DNA of 15,115 nucleotides from Clostridiales bacterium (GCA_019418195.1 DYCJ01000013.1:7319-22433), one strand, 5' to 3'; counted from the first letter of the stretch, positions 7,082 to 14,918 are shown. Notes: generated by a model from the letters alone, not told the origin. Translations and numbers: made by a program.

Positions 7082-8023
7082 TTAAGAATTTAGTACGGTC
7101 TGTTCCAGCTCTTTTTTCAGACTCTCCTGCTTATTGCAAATTTCTTCTTCCATTCGCCCCAACTGCTCAAGAACCCGTTGGATCTGTTCACAAGTCTGAT
7201 GTGTTCTGTTCCATGAATCGTTGATCCTGTCATATACCATCCAGTCTGCGAACAGTCCGTCAAAAAAGTAGTCAGCAAAATGCAGGAAATCCCCAATTTC
7301 CACATATAGGTCTCCGGATATTCTCTCCGTAACATCGGCGAGTTTCGTACGGAATCCCCGCAGCGCGTTCTGGAGATCCTGTATCCTGTCCTGCACCTTG
7401 TTGATTTTGTCATGTTTAGCCATATCAGCTATAAGATCGCCGCCCAGCAGATCGACTGTACTCCATTTCTTTGCACTGTCCAGATCTTCAAGAATCTTTT
7501 CCGCGATACGTAATGCACAGTTACCTGCATTTATGGCTTCCTTGATTTCTCTTTGCTGGTTCCCGTGAAATGCCAGTTCCTCTTCTATCTGCAGGATCCT
7601 TTCCGCCTCCGGATTGCCGGACTGTTTGATCTGCGCTGTCTTTTCTCCCAAGATCTTTTCATATTGCTTCTCGCAATCCTGCAGTTCAAGAATCCGTTTC
7701 TGGCAGTATTCTATCTCCTCATTCACTGTCCGGAGTTCACTTTCTGCCGCCTTATATTTCACTGCCGCTGCGTATGCTTCCGCTTCTTCTTTCGTCAGCT
7801 TCTCATCCATTTTTCCGGTTGTCCTGTAGAAAAATGCAGTAATGCTCCTGCTGTTCAGACGATCTACATCTCCCTGCTCTTTCTGCATAGTCTTTTGAAG
7901 TTCTTCTGTTCTTTTCTCCAGGTCCGATTGCTGCAGGAGCAGATCAGATAATTTTGCATCTGTCCTCTGCTTTTCCATGATTTCCTGCTGAAGACGCTGA
8001 AGTTCACTGTCGTAATAGTTCAT
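7082..8023 (-). CDS. Coiled-coil protein of unknown function
   Basis: Cytoplasmic, strongly charged protein of 313 residues with no signal peptide or TM segment. Heptad-like coiled coil spans about 5-58, 74-165 and 205-235, with another helix at 275-310. Between them lies a non-coil segment with a distinctive pattern WSTVDLLGGD...DMAKHDKI (187-207), and a hydrophobic, aromatic stretch GDFLHFADYFFDGLFADWM (244-262) that may form a globular cap. I do not recognise a named family. The start is ATG 8021-8023, seven bases after AGGGGG; the TTG two codons earlier lies almost on that site. A short leader reading frame sits upstream. It may head the minus-strand run that continues with the alcohol dehydrogenase 39 bp downstream. 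Confidence 0.85.
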   Translation of the reverse strand: MNYYDSELQRLQQEIMEKQRTDAKLSDLLLQQSDLEKRTEELQKTMQKEQGDVDRLNSRSITAFFYRTTGKMDEKLTKEEAEAYAAAVKYKAAESELRTVNEEIEYCQKRILELQDCEKQYEKILGEKTAQIKQSGNPEAERILQIEEELAFHGNQQREIKEAINAGNCALRIAEKILEDLDSAKKWSTVDLLGGDLIADMAKHDKINKVQDRIQDLQNALRGFRTKLADVTERISGDLYVEIGDFLHFADYFFDGLFADWMVYDRINDSWNRTHQTCEQIQRVLEQLGRMEEEICNKQESLKKELEQTVLNS

Positions 8024-8081
8024 ATCCAATCCCCCTTGATCTTTCTATTATTGATTCCATTTAATACTCCTGCGGATTCAT

Positions 8082-8120
8082 TTACTCAATAACGTCTAAT
8101 ATATTCTGAAAATGCATCAT
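8082..8120 (-). other. Possible 12-codon leader ORF upstream of the coiled-coil gene
   Basis: Minus-strand ATG-ATG pair at 8115-8120 preceded by GAAGAGGGG (spacing 3 or 6), encoding MMHFQNILDVIE and a TAA at 8082-8084. The frame is open further up to an ATG at 8154-8156 (24 codons), but that start lacks a ribosome binding site and abuts a TATAAT (8158-8163). It could be a real small peptide, a translated leader, or chance. The remainder of the 8024-8270 gap shows no other gene, and no good -35 partner for that TATAAT is visible. Confidence 0.25.
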
Positions 8121-8205
8121 GTTCCCCTCTTCTTTTAATCTTTCGTTCGCTGCCATTATTATATCATCTTTATACATATAACGGATACATTTTTCTCCTG
8201 GCAAC

Positions 8206-8234
8206 TTGCTATTTACCCGTATCAGAAGTACAAT
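8206..8234 (+). promoter_or_regulatory. Probable promoter for the plus-strand orphan gene
   Basis: TTGCTA (8206-8211) and TACAAT (8229-8234) are 17 bp apart, predicting a start near 8241 and a leader of about 30 nt. A perfect TATAAT also occurs at 8241-8246 but has no matching -35 at 16-18 bp. Confidence 0.5.
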
Positions 8235-8270
8235 GGACTCTATAATAAATCTTTTTTGGAGAACTGTATC

Positions 8271-8717
8271 ATGATCAATACGGAAGAAAAAAATAATGAT
8301 AAGAGCTTAGATAAGATTACTATAAACTATTTCGACAAACTTGTTCAGATTACCTGCGGCGAGGCGCTGAAAAATTATCTTGATGAACCGGGAAACGGAG
8401 CTGTCGAGCTCAGCGCCCATATATTGAAAGAATATAAAAAACGCCAGAAATCCGAACTGAAAATCAGTAAGGATTCACTGGCAATTGAAATACTGGCTCA
8501 TACATATGCGGATACATTTTCGGAAACAGTATCCTCCGCAGAGTTACATCTCCCCGCCGCCCTGTCAGAAGCCGTGCTCGGACTGATGAAAAAAGTTCAT
8601 GCGCACACAGAGATCATAGACTGCGGAGAATCAGACGTAGACAATAACCGCTGGATATGGGACGGTCTTACTGTCTTTAAAAAAATCATCTATAAAGCAT
8701 TAGGCGACCGTGCGTAA
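8271..8717 (+). CDS. Hypothetical small alpha-helical protein
   Basis: The only plus-strand gene, 148 residues, product not recognised. It begins MINTEEKNNDKSLDK and appears mostly helical and soluble; there is no signal peptide or TM segment. Visible features are C29 and C118, several His (H50, H77, H93, H110, H112) and a tryptophan-rich spot, NNRWIWDG (125-132), near the C-terminus. The start is ATG 8271, nine bases after GGAG; a TTG at 8256 in frame lies on the ribosome binding site side and is rejected. It has its own promoter candidate, is divergent from the coiled-coil gene and convergent with the TIGR04076 gene. A short stem (GACCGTG 8706-8712 / CACGGTC 8728-8734) spans its stop but lacks a T tract. 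Confidence 0.72.
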   Translation: MINTEEKNNDKSLDKITINYFDKLVQITCGEALKNYLDEPGNGAVELSAHILKEYKKRQKSELKISKDSLAIEILAHTYADTFSETVSSAELHLPAALSEAVLGLMKKVHAHTEIIDCGESDVDNNRWIWDGLTVFKKIIYKALGDRA

Positions 8718-8786
8718 GTGTACACTCCACGGTCTGCCTGTTATCTTGACAGTCATCACAACAGATCCGCATTATCCTGAATCTTA

Positions 8787-9197
8787 TTATCCTGTATAAG
8801 CATCATCTGCGCTGTTTTTAAAATTCTGTTTTTCAAGCCATTCCTTTTCTTCTTCTGTTTCCGGGATATCAATTCTTTCAATCTTGAAGATCACAGGCCT
8901 TGTACCGTCATTACAACATGCGATCATCATTCTGTCGTCATTTGTCCAATTGCGCATGATGGAGCCGCCCTGCAGCGCGGTATATACATACCTGCTGATC
9001 GCATCCCATGCCTCACCGCAGAATTTTCCATTCATCAAATGATAGAAATCGTCCTGTTCGCTGGTCCTTTTTAAGAGGAACGTATCTCCTGCCTTGAAAC
9101 AGGGACATGGCCCCGACTTAGGATCGGCAAGATATTTTTCCTGATAATCCGCAAATACTTTTGTCTCCAACACTGTTATTTTACATTCATACTGCAT
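8787..9197 (-). CDS. TIGR04076 family protein
   Basis: Small conserved protein, 136 residues, of the uncharacterised TIGR04076 type. Family marks are the N-terminal CKITVLE strand, GPCPCFKAG (29-37), FCGEAW (59-64) followed by an amphipathic helix, and the strongly conserved end CCNDGTRPVIFKIER (94-108). Several Cys (C5, C31, C33, C60, C94, C95) suggest redox or metal chemistry, but no reaction is established. ATG 9195-9197 follows GGGAGG by nine bases. It lies 66 bp after the P1 peptidase gene, same strand, and is the last gene before the convergent orphan gene; no clear terminator follows. Confidence 0.82.
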   Translation of the reverse strand: MQYECKITVLETKVFADYQEKYLADPKSGPCPCFKAGDTFLLKRTSEQDDFYHLMNGKFCGEAWDAISRYVYTALQGGSIMRNWTNDDRMMIACCNDGTRPVIFKIERIDIPETEEEKEWLEKQNFKNSADDAYTG

Positions 9198-9263
9198 AAA
9201 TGCTTACCTCCCTTAATCTGTGATCCAGCCGCCTGATCAGCATCCCCGGCTTTCTGTTTCTTT

Positions 9264-10250
9264 TCATACCTGTTTTTTCAGATCTTCTGCTGCCGGAAAT
9301 CCATAGGCACTCTTCGCGCTTTTCACCGCGCGGGTGATGGCTTCACTCATCACTTCTGCCGCCATCGTTCCTGTCAGATCCATATCTGCAGTGACATTTC
9401 CTACCGATACCGCATAGATACTGTCCCCGTCTGCCGATGTATGCACAGGCCGAATGGAACGGGCATATCCGTCGTGTGCCATACCCGCTATCTTGCATAG
9501 GCGCGTCTTATCAAACGCTGCATTCGCAATAACAACTCCGATCGTTGTATTCCCCGTAAATTTATTATCCACCGCTCTTGTATCCGCACACATCAGCTCA
9601 GATGTATCGCGAAAGCTTCTTCCATCCTCCGCAAGTAAGCCGGCAATCTTATCCCCGGTCTTCCAGTCAAAAATATCGCCCAGCGCATTTACAGCCACAA
9701 CTGCTGCGATCTGCAGTTCGCCGATCTGTACGGCACAGCTTCCGATCCCCGATTTCATACAGTATCCCATTCCTGCAAATTTGCCTACCGTGGCGCCGCA
9801 TCCCGCTCCATAGTTTCCATTCCGGTAGTTTCCTCCATTTTCTGAATTCACGCATGCCGCATATCCCATCTCCTTATCAGGGCGTACACAAGGATCTCCT
9901 ACTGTAAGGTCAAACAGATCAGACTGACAGACGAGCGGAACCTTTATCGGCAGACCAACGTCAAAACCAATCCCTCTTTCCTCAAGATACTGCATCACTC
10001 CGTCAGCAGCATTGAGACCGAAAGCGCTTCCTCCGGCCAGCACGATCCCATGGATCACTTGTGCGGCAGCAAGGGGATTTAAAAGTTCCGATTCACGTGA
10101 AGCCGGACCGCCGCCTCTGACATCCAGACCAGCCGTCATCCCCTGATCTGATAAAAACACCGTACATCCGGTTCCTGCATCTGTATTTTCAGCTTGTCCG
10201 ATTCTTATCCCTTTGATTTCTTCCAAACCTATCTCGTGTCTTCTGACCAT
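9264..10250 (-). CDS. P1 family peptidase (DmpA / peptidase S58 type)
   Basis: Self-processing Ntn-type aminopeptidase related to DmpA and beta-peptidyl aminopeptidases, 328 residues. Family motifs in order: VRGGGPASRESELLNP (44-59), HGIVLAGGSAFGLNAADGV (67-85), NYGAGCGATVGK (146-157) and GNTTIGVV (233-240). In this family the precursor is cut before a Ser/Thr in the last motif, which becomes the N-terminal nucleophile; here that is T235 or T236. The products remove small or D/beta amino acids from peptides, but the natural substrate is unknown. There is no signal peptide, so it is likely cytoplasmic. Start taken as ATG 10248-10250, ten bases after GGAGGAG; a GTG one codon earlier (10253, spacing 7) is a real alternative. 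It follows the Nudix gene by 68 bp. Confidence 0.92.
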   Translation of the reverse strand: MVRRHEIGLEEIKGIRIGQAENTDAGTGCTVFLSDQGMTAGLDVRGGGPASRESELLNPLAAAQVIHGIVLAGGSAFGLNAADGVMQYLEERGIGFDVGLPIKVPLVCQSDLFDLTVGDPCVRPDKEMGYAACVNSENGGNYRNGNYGAGCGATVGKFAGMGYCMKSGIGSCAVQIGELQIAAVVAVNALGDIFDWKTGDKIAGLLAEDGRSFRDTSELMCADTRAVDNKFTGNTTIGVVIANAAFDKTRLCKIAGMAHDGYARSIRPVHTSADGDSIYAVSVGNVTADMDLTGTMAAEVMSEAITRAVKSAKSAYGFPAAEDLKKQV

Positions 10251-10318
10251 CACTCGCAATCTCCTCCCTGCTTATTTCCCGATTCAGCCTTTCTTCTTTG
10301 CTTAACAGCAATATTACA

Positions 10319-10861
10319 TCATAATCTCTCTGATTCAAATGCAAGCAGTATCCCGATCACAGTCTTTGCATCAGCCAGTTCTCCTGTCCGGACAAGTTCA
10401 TATGCGTCATCCAAAGCAATCCATTTCTTTTCAATATCTGCTTCCTCATTTTCTCTTTTGAATTCTGGAACTTCTTTCAGATTTTTTGCCAGATAAACAT
10501 AAGTTTTTTCATTTGTCCATCCTGCCGAATTATAAAATATAGTCAGTAGTGTAATGTCTTCGGCTGTTGTATCTGTTTCCTCCTGCAGTTCACGGATTGC
10601 CGTCTCTTCCGGCTTCTCTCCGCAAATATCCATCTTTCCCGCAGGAATTTCCCAGACCGGCTGCCCCATTGGGTGACGGTACTGGCGTATCATGAGTATG
10701 CGTCTCTGCTCATCTATTGCCACGACCGCAACTGCATCACTGGATACCGCCGTCTCCCTGATAAAATTCTTTCCATCCCCGCGCGTCAGTGTATCCTTCC
10801 TGATGGAGATGATTTTGCCTTTATAAACTTCTTCTGAACTTAATACTTTCGGAATATTCAT
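10319..10861 (-). CDS. Nudix hydrolase, ADP-ribose pyrophosphatase type
   Basis: Predicted to hydrolyse ADP-ribose or related nucleoside diphosphate sugars, 180 residues, cytoplasmic. The stretch IRQYRHPMGQPVWEIPAGK (58-76) is typical of the ADP-ribose pyrophosphatase branch. The Nudix box follows from G75 to T98 with the catalytic helix RELQEE (90-95) intact. Two departures stand out: six rather than five residues lie between G75 and E82 (KMDICG), and the usual Gly after EET is Asp (EETDT). ATG 10859-10861 has AGGAGG at spacing 7. It is 21 bp downstream of the SUFU-domain gene and probably in one transcript with it. Confidence 0.92.
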   Translation of the reverse strand: MNIPKVLSSEEVYKGKIISIRKDTLTRGDGKNFIRETAVSSDAVAVVAIDEQRRILMIRQYRHPMGQPVWEIPAGKMDICGEKPEETAIRELQEETDTTAEDITLLTIFYNSAGWTNEKTYVYLAKNLKEVPEFKRENEEADIEKKWIALDDAYELVRTGELADAKTVIGILLAFESERL

Positions 10862-10882
10862 CGAAAAGCCTCCTGCACTATT

Positions 10883-11542
10883 CTACAAATAAGATTTATT
10901 TCTCTTCATATCAGTTATCAGCTCCGGATTCTCCTGTCTCATTCTTTCTATCAGCAGAGAAATGTTATCATGGTCTTTTTTAATGGCATTAAGCTCCTCT
11001 TCGGTTATTCCGACAAACTGGATAAACTCAACCCGTCCATGCAGTGTATCAAGTGTCTGTGCCGAAGTATCATTTACTGTAATAAGTGCCGTTATCGATG
11101 AATTTGTCCCCACATGAAGAGGAGTTCCGTTTCCGGGCACACATTGCCCGGCTTCAAAGAACCTTTCGGTTGTATATGTATACCGTGCGAGATTAGACAG
11201 CATATCGATCGCCCAAAGACAGTCTTCTGCCTTATCTTCCTTCAGTTTTATGGTCATTTCATAGCCCCATCTGCTGAATTCTCCTCCAAAAGCCTCTTCG
11301 GAAGTATAAAGTTCACTCATCCCGTATGTGACAATATGCTGATAACCTTTTCCTGAATCATAGACAGAATAACCGTCAAGATAATTATCCCCGCCAAATA
11401 TAGCTCTCGCATGGATTTCTGTACCATAATGAGCAGGTTCCTTCCCCGGATATAACCGGCCAAACTCTGTCTCGACCGCATCCCAGCCGGGAGCCCATTC
11501 AGCATCTGAATTCATTCTTTCTACATACTCTTCTCTAGTCAT
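10883..11542 (-). CDS. Suppressor-of-fused (SUFU) domain protein
   Basis: Protein of 219 residues that is almost entirely one SUFU-like domain. Diagnostic stretches are PGWDAVETEFGRLYPGKEPAHYG (about 18-40, conserved core LYP..EPAHYG), IFGGDNYLDGYSVYDS (48-63) and IVTYGMSELYT (70-80). In bacteria this domain is a common immunity protein of polymorphic toxin systems and also occurs as stand-alone genes of unknown role. No toxin gene is visible beside it. ATG 11540-11542 with AAAGGAAAT upstream. It lies 58 bp after a two-TM protein and 21 bp before the Nudix gene. Confidence 0.9.
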   Translation of the reverse strand: MTREEYVERMNSDAEWAPGWDAVETEFGRLYPGKEPAHYGTEIHARAIFGGDNYLDGYSVYDSGKGYQHIVTYGMSELYTSEEAFGGEFSRWGYEMTIKLKEDKAEDCLWAIDMLSNLARYTYTTERFFEAGQCVPGNGTPLHVGTNSSITALITVNDTSAQTLDTLHGRVEFIQFVGITEEELNAIKKDHDNISLLIERMRQENPELITDMKRNKSYL

Positions 11543-11600
11543 TTTAAAACATTTCCTTTCTTTAGAGATTTCTTATTTCCTGCGCAGCTTTGTTTTCCTG

Positions 11601-12305
11601 TCAGCGCTTCTTCTTCGTGATTATTTTTTCTTTATCTGTATGACGCATAAGATACGCGTCCATATCCTCGATCCCTGTCATATTCTGATTTAATGATATA
11701 TGTCTGTTTTTTGTATGAATTCTGATCTTATCAATTTTTTCCCAGCCGGAATCCATTTTAATTTTCCGGACGATTCCGGTTATTTCGCCCACAGGGAAAG
11801 TATATTTTCTTCCTGCACCGGGCATTACAGTTATGTCATCACCCTCAGCTGTGACCCGGAACCTGCATATCAGCCAGCCCCAGACAAAAAACGGACTGGC
11901 AAGAGACACAGTTATCACTGTGAAAACAATGTTGAACATCATGCTTGCAACATCCAGCATCGCTATTAAAACCGCAGGAAAAATCAAAGATAAAGCCACC
12001 ACAAATACTATGACGAGATAGGTTTTTGACCAATACACTTCTGTCTTTAATCTGTGCTCTGTTTCAAACATCACCTTATTATTATCGAAAAAAAGTATTT
12101 TTATATCATTGTTCTTTCCATATCTGGTTGCCCTGTAGATCAGATCGATCCTGTCCTTATCTGCAGCTTCACCCTTATGCCTGATCCACTGAACAGGTTC
12201 GGCATCTGCATAAAATACTCCCAGGCAGGCTTCCCCGTCAAACCGTGCAATATCTCCATTATCATCTTCAATCTGTATGTAACACTTTGTTCCTGTAATC
12301 TTCAT
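11601..12305 (-). CDS. Two-TM membrane protein with PH-like C-terminal region
   Basis: Uncharacterised protein of 234 residues. The N-terminal third (1-90) is soluble and beta-rich; two hydrophobic helices follow (about 95-117 and 122-147); and the last third contains a strand-rich segment (KYTFPVGEITGIVRKIK, then KIDKIRIHTKNRHISL) that resembles bacterial PH-like membrane domains. There is no signal peptide, so both ends are probably cytoplasmic. The tail is very basic (ITKKKR). The start codon at 12303-12305 has only a weak ribosome binding site. A good promoter lies about 50 bp upstream (12353-12381), making it the first gene of the run through SUFU and Nudix. I do not recognise a named family. 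Confidence 0.75.
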   Translation of the reverse strand: MKITGTKCYIQIEDDNGDIARFDGEACLGVFYADAEPVQWIRHKGEAADKDRIDLIYRATRYGKNNDIKILFFDNNKVMFETEHRLKTEVYWSKTYLVIVFVVALSLIFPAVLIAMLDVASMMFNIVFTVITVSLASPFFVWGWLICRFRVTAEGDDITVMPGAGRKYTFPVGEITGIVRKIKMDSGWEKIDKIRIHTKNRHISLNQNMTGIEDMDAYLMRHTDKEKIITKKKR

Positions 12306-12352
12306 AATCTATATCCACATTCCACTGTCACTTCTGCAAACTGTTGATTCTT

Positions 12353-12381
12353 ATTATATCATTCAATCATTTATCTGTCAT
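12353..12381 (-). promoter_or_regulatory. Sigma-A type promoter for the two-TM / SUFU / Nudix run
   Basis: On the minus strand ATGACA (12376-12381, five of six consensus bases) and a perfect TATAAT (12353-12358) are 17 bp apart. Transcription should start near 12346, about 40 nt before the ATG at 12305. It lies just downstream of the terminator of the surface-protein gene, so the two units are separated. Confidence 0.75.
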
Positions 12382-12428
12382 TTGCTTTAACTTATTTATA
12401 TACATGTTACCAGTATATTTGCTATACT

Positions 12429-12464
12429 AAAAAAGCTCCCTATAGATATAGTTCCATAGGGAGC
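12429..12464 (-). terminator. Rho-independent terminator of the surface-protein gene
   Basis: A nine-base perfect stem, ATAGGGAGC (12456-12464) with GCTCCCTAT (12435-12443), and a 12-nt apical part are followed on the minus strand by six T (12434-12429). It begins ten bases after the surface-protein stop codon. Confidence 0.93.
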
Positions 12465-12474
12465 AATGTTAAAA

Positions 12475-14868
12475 TTATCTGCTGTATTTTTTCTTTCTAT
12501 TATAAACGACTGTACCGGCAGCGATTGCTCCAGCGGCCAGCATCAGGAAGATCCAGATGGCAGTATTTCCGCTGTCTCCGGTCTGTGGAGACTGTTTATC
12601 CCCTTGAACGGCTGAAGCTGCCTTGATCGTAAATTCTGTTACAGCTGTCCCTGTATCGGAAACAATACCAAGCGTATGTTTTCCGACAGAAAGAGTTTCC
12701 AGATAGGAAGTTTTTAAGGTGACAATCGTACTTCCTTCTCTAACCTCGTAGTTTACTGCATCTATATTTTTCCCATCAACCTGCACTTCCAAAAAGGTGT
12801 CAAACGATGCATTAGAAGTGAAGGGCAGTCCTTCTTCACTTCCCTTTTGCCACACTCCGTTTGCACCTGCCGTAATAACAGGTTTGAATTCCGCATCTAC
12901 TGTACCGCAAACGGTACAGCTTCCTCCTTCAAAACTGTGTCCGATTTCTTCGATCACTGTATCGGAAAGAGAAATTTCTGCTACACCATTCTCATCACTA
13001 AAATACTTATTACAGTTCGCGCAGGCCCAGTATTCAGTGTTGCCTTTTTCTGTACAAGTGGGATCTTTTGCCTCTGTCTTTGTCAGCACATGACCATTAG
13101 GCGCACCATCTGTAAAGGTTTCTGTTCCGGTCTCGCCGCAGATGCAGGATTTATAGTAGAATGCCGGTTCCGTGCAGGTTGCGTCACTTGCCTTGTAATG
13201 ATCAGAAACCACCTGTTGATCAAACGTATGAATATGCAGTTTGCTGTGAAAAAACCGTCCATTTTTTGTTATGGAAGTTTTCTCCGACAGAGGCGCGCCT
13301 CCATATCGGGTTGCATTATCTTCGCTGTCACCAATCCATACATCAATCAGTTGTCCGTCCGCCGGGATCAAGATAAACGAGTCATCTCCATCTATTCCGC
13401 CTATGGAAGTTACATCCGGCGTGCCCTCAAGCAACAGATCTTTCATTGCCCATATGCCCCAGCTTTCCTCCGACCCGGCATAAACAGTGCCGTTTGATAT
13501 AGTAATATCATTTGTTGAAACCAAAGCGACATTGTAAGCATCCGCTTTCACTTCTGAATCCCTGATTACGATACTCCCCAGCATCGTGTAAGCTGCATTT
13601 CCCTTATCAGAGTAGATTGTCACCATACTGTTATCTGAGATACAAATATCGCCATTACTGCCCATCAAATTATTGCCCGCAATTATCGTTGGAGATCCGT
13701 ATGCGTTGCAGCTTTTCGCATCAACTGTAGAATTACTGATAGATATATTGCCGTCAGATACAATGGCACTGTCACCAGCTGTCGATTCAGAATGCGCATA
13801 TACGGTGCTGTCCGAAATCACAACACTGTTGTTTCCCACACAAGGTGTATCTATTTCACCAATAGATTCTACATAAGCACCATTTACAATCGATAACGTG
13901 CCTTCCGCCTTGAGTCCATTGCTTGAGAAAGGTGTCTTCTTTTCTACATCAATATCCAGTTTTGCTCCGTCAATGGTGACATTTCCACCAGATAGTTTAG
14001 CAATTCCATAATAAACACTGTCAACAGTCAGCTTATCGCCGGTTATCGTAAGTGTCCCCCCGTTTTTGCTGTAAATACCGCCGCAGGCGGAAGTGATAGA
14101 ATTTTCACCAATCAGATTGATATTCAGGTCACCGTCAAATTGAATCGAACCTTGGGTATTATCGTTTTCATATTGTTGATAAACAATCTGTACATTATCC
14201 AGCGTCAGCGTATTGGATGAGGGATCATAGATTGCCTTTCCGCCACCGCAGGAAACAGTGTTATCTGGCGCCGTCAATATATCTACTCCATTTACGGTCA
14301 ACTCAGAAATCGGGAAAACCACCACCCCGTTTTCAATCGTTATCTTACTGTCTAACCCGGAAAACACTTTTTCTCCTATTGTAACCGAGCCGCCTTTTTC
14401 CGAACGCAGTGCCTGTACTGCGGAGAATACGACTAATTTATTTACATCAGCACCAATGGACACATTGTTATCAGCCACAATACCGAATGCACTTGCATCC
14501 GCCACATTCAGGGATCCCTCGCCGCTGATGCTGACGCTTCCATTTTGAACCCGAATTCCTGCCCAAAGCGAACTTATTGTATTCTCTCCCTCTAATACGA
14601 TCATCAAATCGCCGTCTGCATAAATACCGCTGCTATTATATGCTGCCGTAATCTCAGCATCAATAAGCGTCAGCGTATTAGTCGCCGAATTATAAACAGC
14701 CGTACCTGTTCCACAGGCCACGGTATTATCTTCTGCAGTCACAATGTTCTCTCCGTTCACATATACAGTAGTCGGAGCTGCAGCAGATACATTCAACGGC
14801 ATCAGTCCGCCCAACAGCACCAGCGTCAGCAGCACCGCAGATACCCTTTTGAATAATTTTAATCTCAT
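12475..14868 (-). CDS. Sortase-anchored surface protein with beta-helix (carbohydrate-binding-like) repeats
   Basis: Large cell-wall protein, 797 residues. Signal peptide 1-29 (basic start, hydrophobic core, NVSAAA). Two similar segments (about 35-138 and 189-302) share VNG..I.TA.DNTV.CG.G.A.Y and NTLTL, then parallel-beta-helix strands; irregular S-rich rungs (ISDSTV, ISNSTV, ISNGTV) continue to about 480. Residues 547-658 hold Cys-rich units (TCTEPAF..SCICG; PTCTEKG..WACANC; CTVCG) that may bind metal. An Ig-like domain follows (660-750; GSTIVTLKTSYLETLSVGKH). The C-terminus has the sortase motif SPQTGD (760-765), a TM helix (769-788) and tail NRKKKYSR. SPQTG fits the (S/N)PxTG sortases of Clostridia; the sortase is not in this window. 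Start is ATG 14866-14868, seven bases after AAGGAGG; the ATG two codons earlier abuts that site. Ligand unknown. Confidence 0.9.
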   Translation of the reverse strand: MRLKLFKRVSAVLLTLVLLGGLMPLNVSAAAPTTVYVNGENIVTAEDNTVACGTGTAVYNSATNTLTLIDAEITAAYNSSGIYADGDLMIVLEGENTISSLWAGIRVQNGSVSISGEGSLNVADASAFGIVADNNVSIGADVNKLVVFSAVQALRSEKGGSVTIGEKVFSGLDSKITIENGVVVFPISELTVNGVDILTAPDNTVSCGGGKAIYDPSSNTLTLDNVQIVYQQYENDNTQGSIQFDGDLNINLIGENSITSACGGIYSKNGGTLTITGDKLTVDSVYYGIAKLSGGNVTIDGAKLDIDVEKKTPFSSNGLKAEGTLSIVNGAYVESIGEIDTPCVGNNSVVISDSTVYAHSESTAGDSAIVSDGNISISNSTVDAKSCNAYGSPTIIAGNNLMGSNGDICISDNSMVTIYSDKGNAAYTMLGSIVIRDSEVKADAYNVALVSTNDITISNGTVYAGSEESWGIWAMKDLLLEGTPDVTSIGGIDGDDSFILIPADGQLIDVWIGDSEDNATRYGGAPLSEKTSITKNGRFFHSKLHIHTFDQQVVSDHYKASDATCTEPAFYYKSCICGETGTETFTDGAPNGHVLTKTEAKDPTCTEKGNTEYWACANCNKYFSDENGVAEISLSDTVIEEIGHSFEGGSCTVCGTVDAEFKPVITAGANGVWQKGSEEGLPFTSNASFDTFLEVQVDGKNIDAVNYEVREGSTIVTLKTSYLETLSVGKHTLGIVSDTGTAVTEFTIKAASAVQGDKQSPQTGDSGNTAIWIFLMLAAGAIAAGTVVYNRKKKYSR

Positions 14869-14918
14869 GATCATTCCTCCTTAAGATGTCACCTGTCTAT
14901 GTCCAATTTTACCATTTT

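Noticed and set aside
8706..8734. Seven-bp stem as terminator between the convergent genes
   Set aside because: No T tract follows on either strand and the stem includes coding sequence of the orphan gene; kept only as a remark there.
8771..8795. Two copies of ATTATCCTG 15 bp apart as a direct repeat
   Set aside because: Nine bases only, one copy overlapping the TIGR04076 stop codon; no target-site or mobile context.
12847..13497. 216-residue open frame on the plus strand inside the surface-protein gene
   Set aside because: Antisense to a clearly coding gene with signal peptide and sortase signal; composition is a frame shadow and there is no ribosome binding site.
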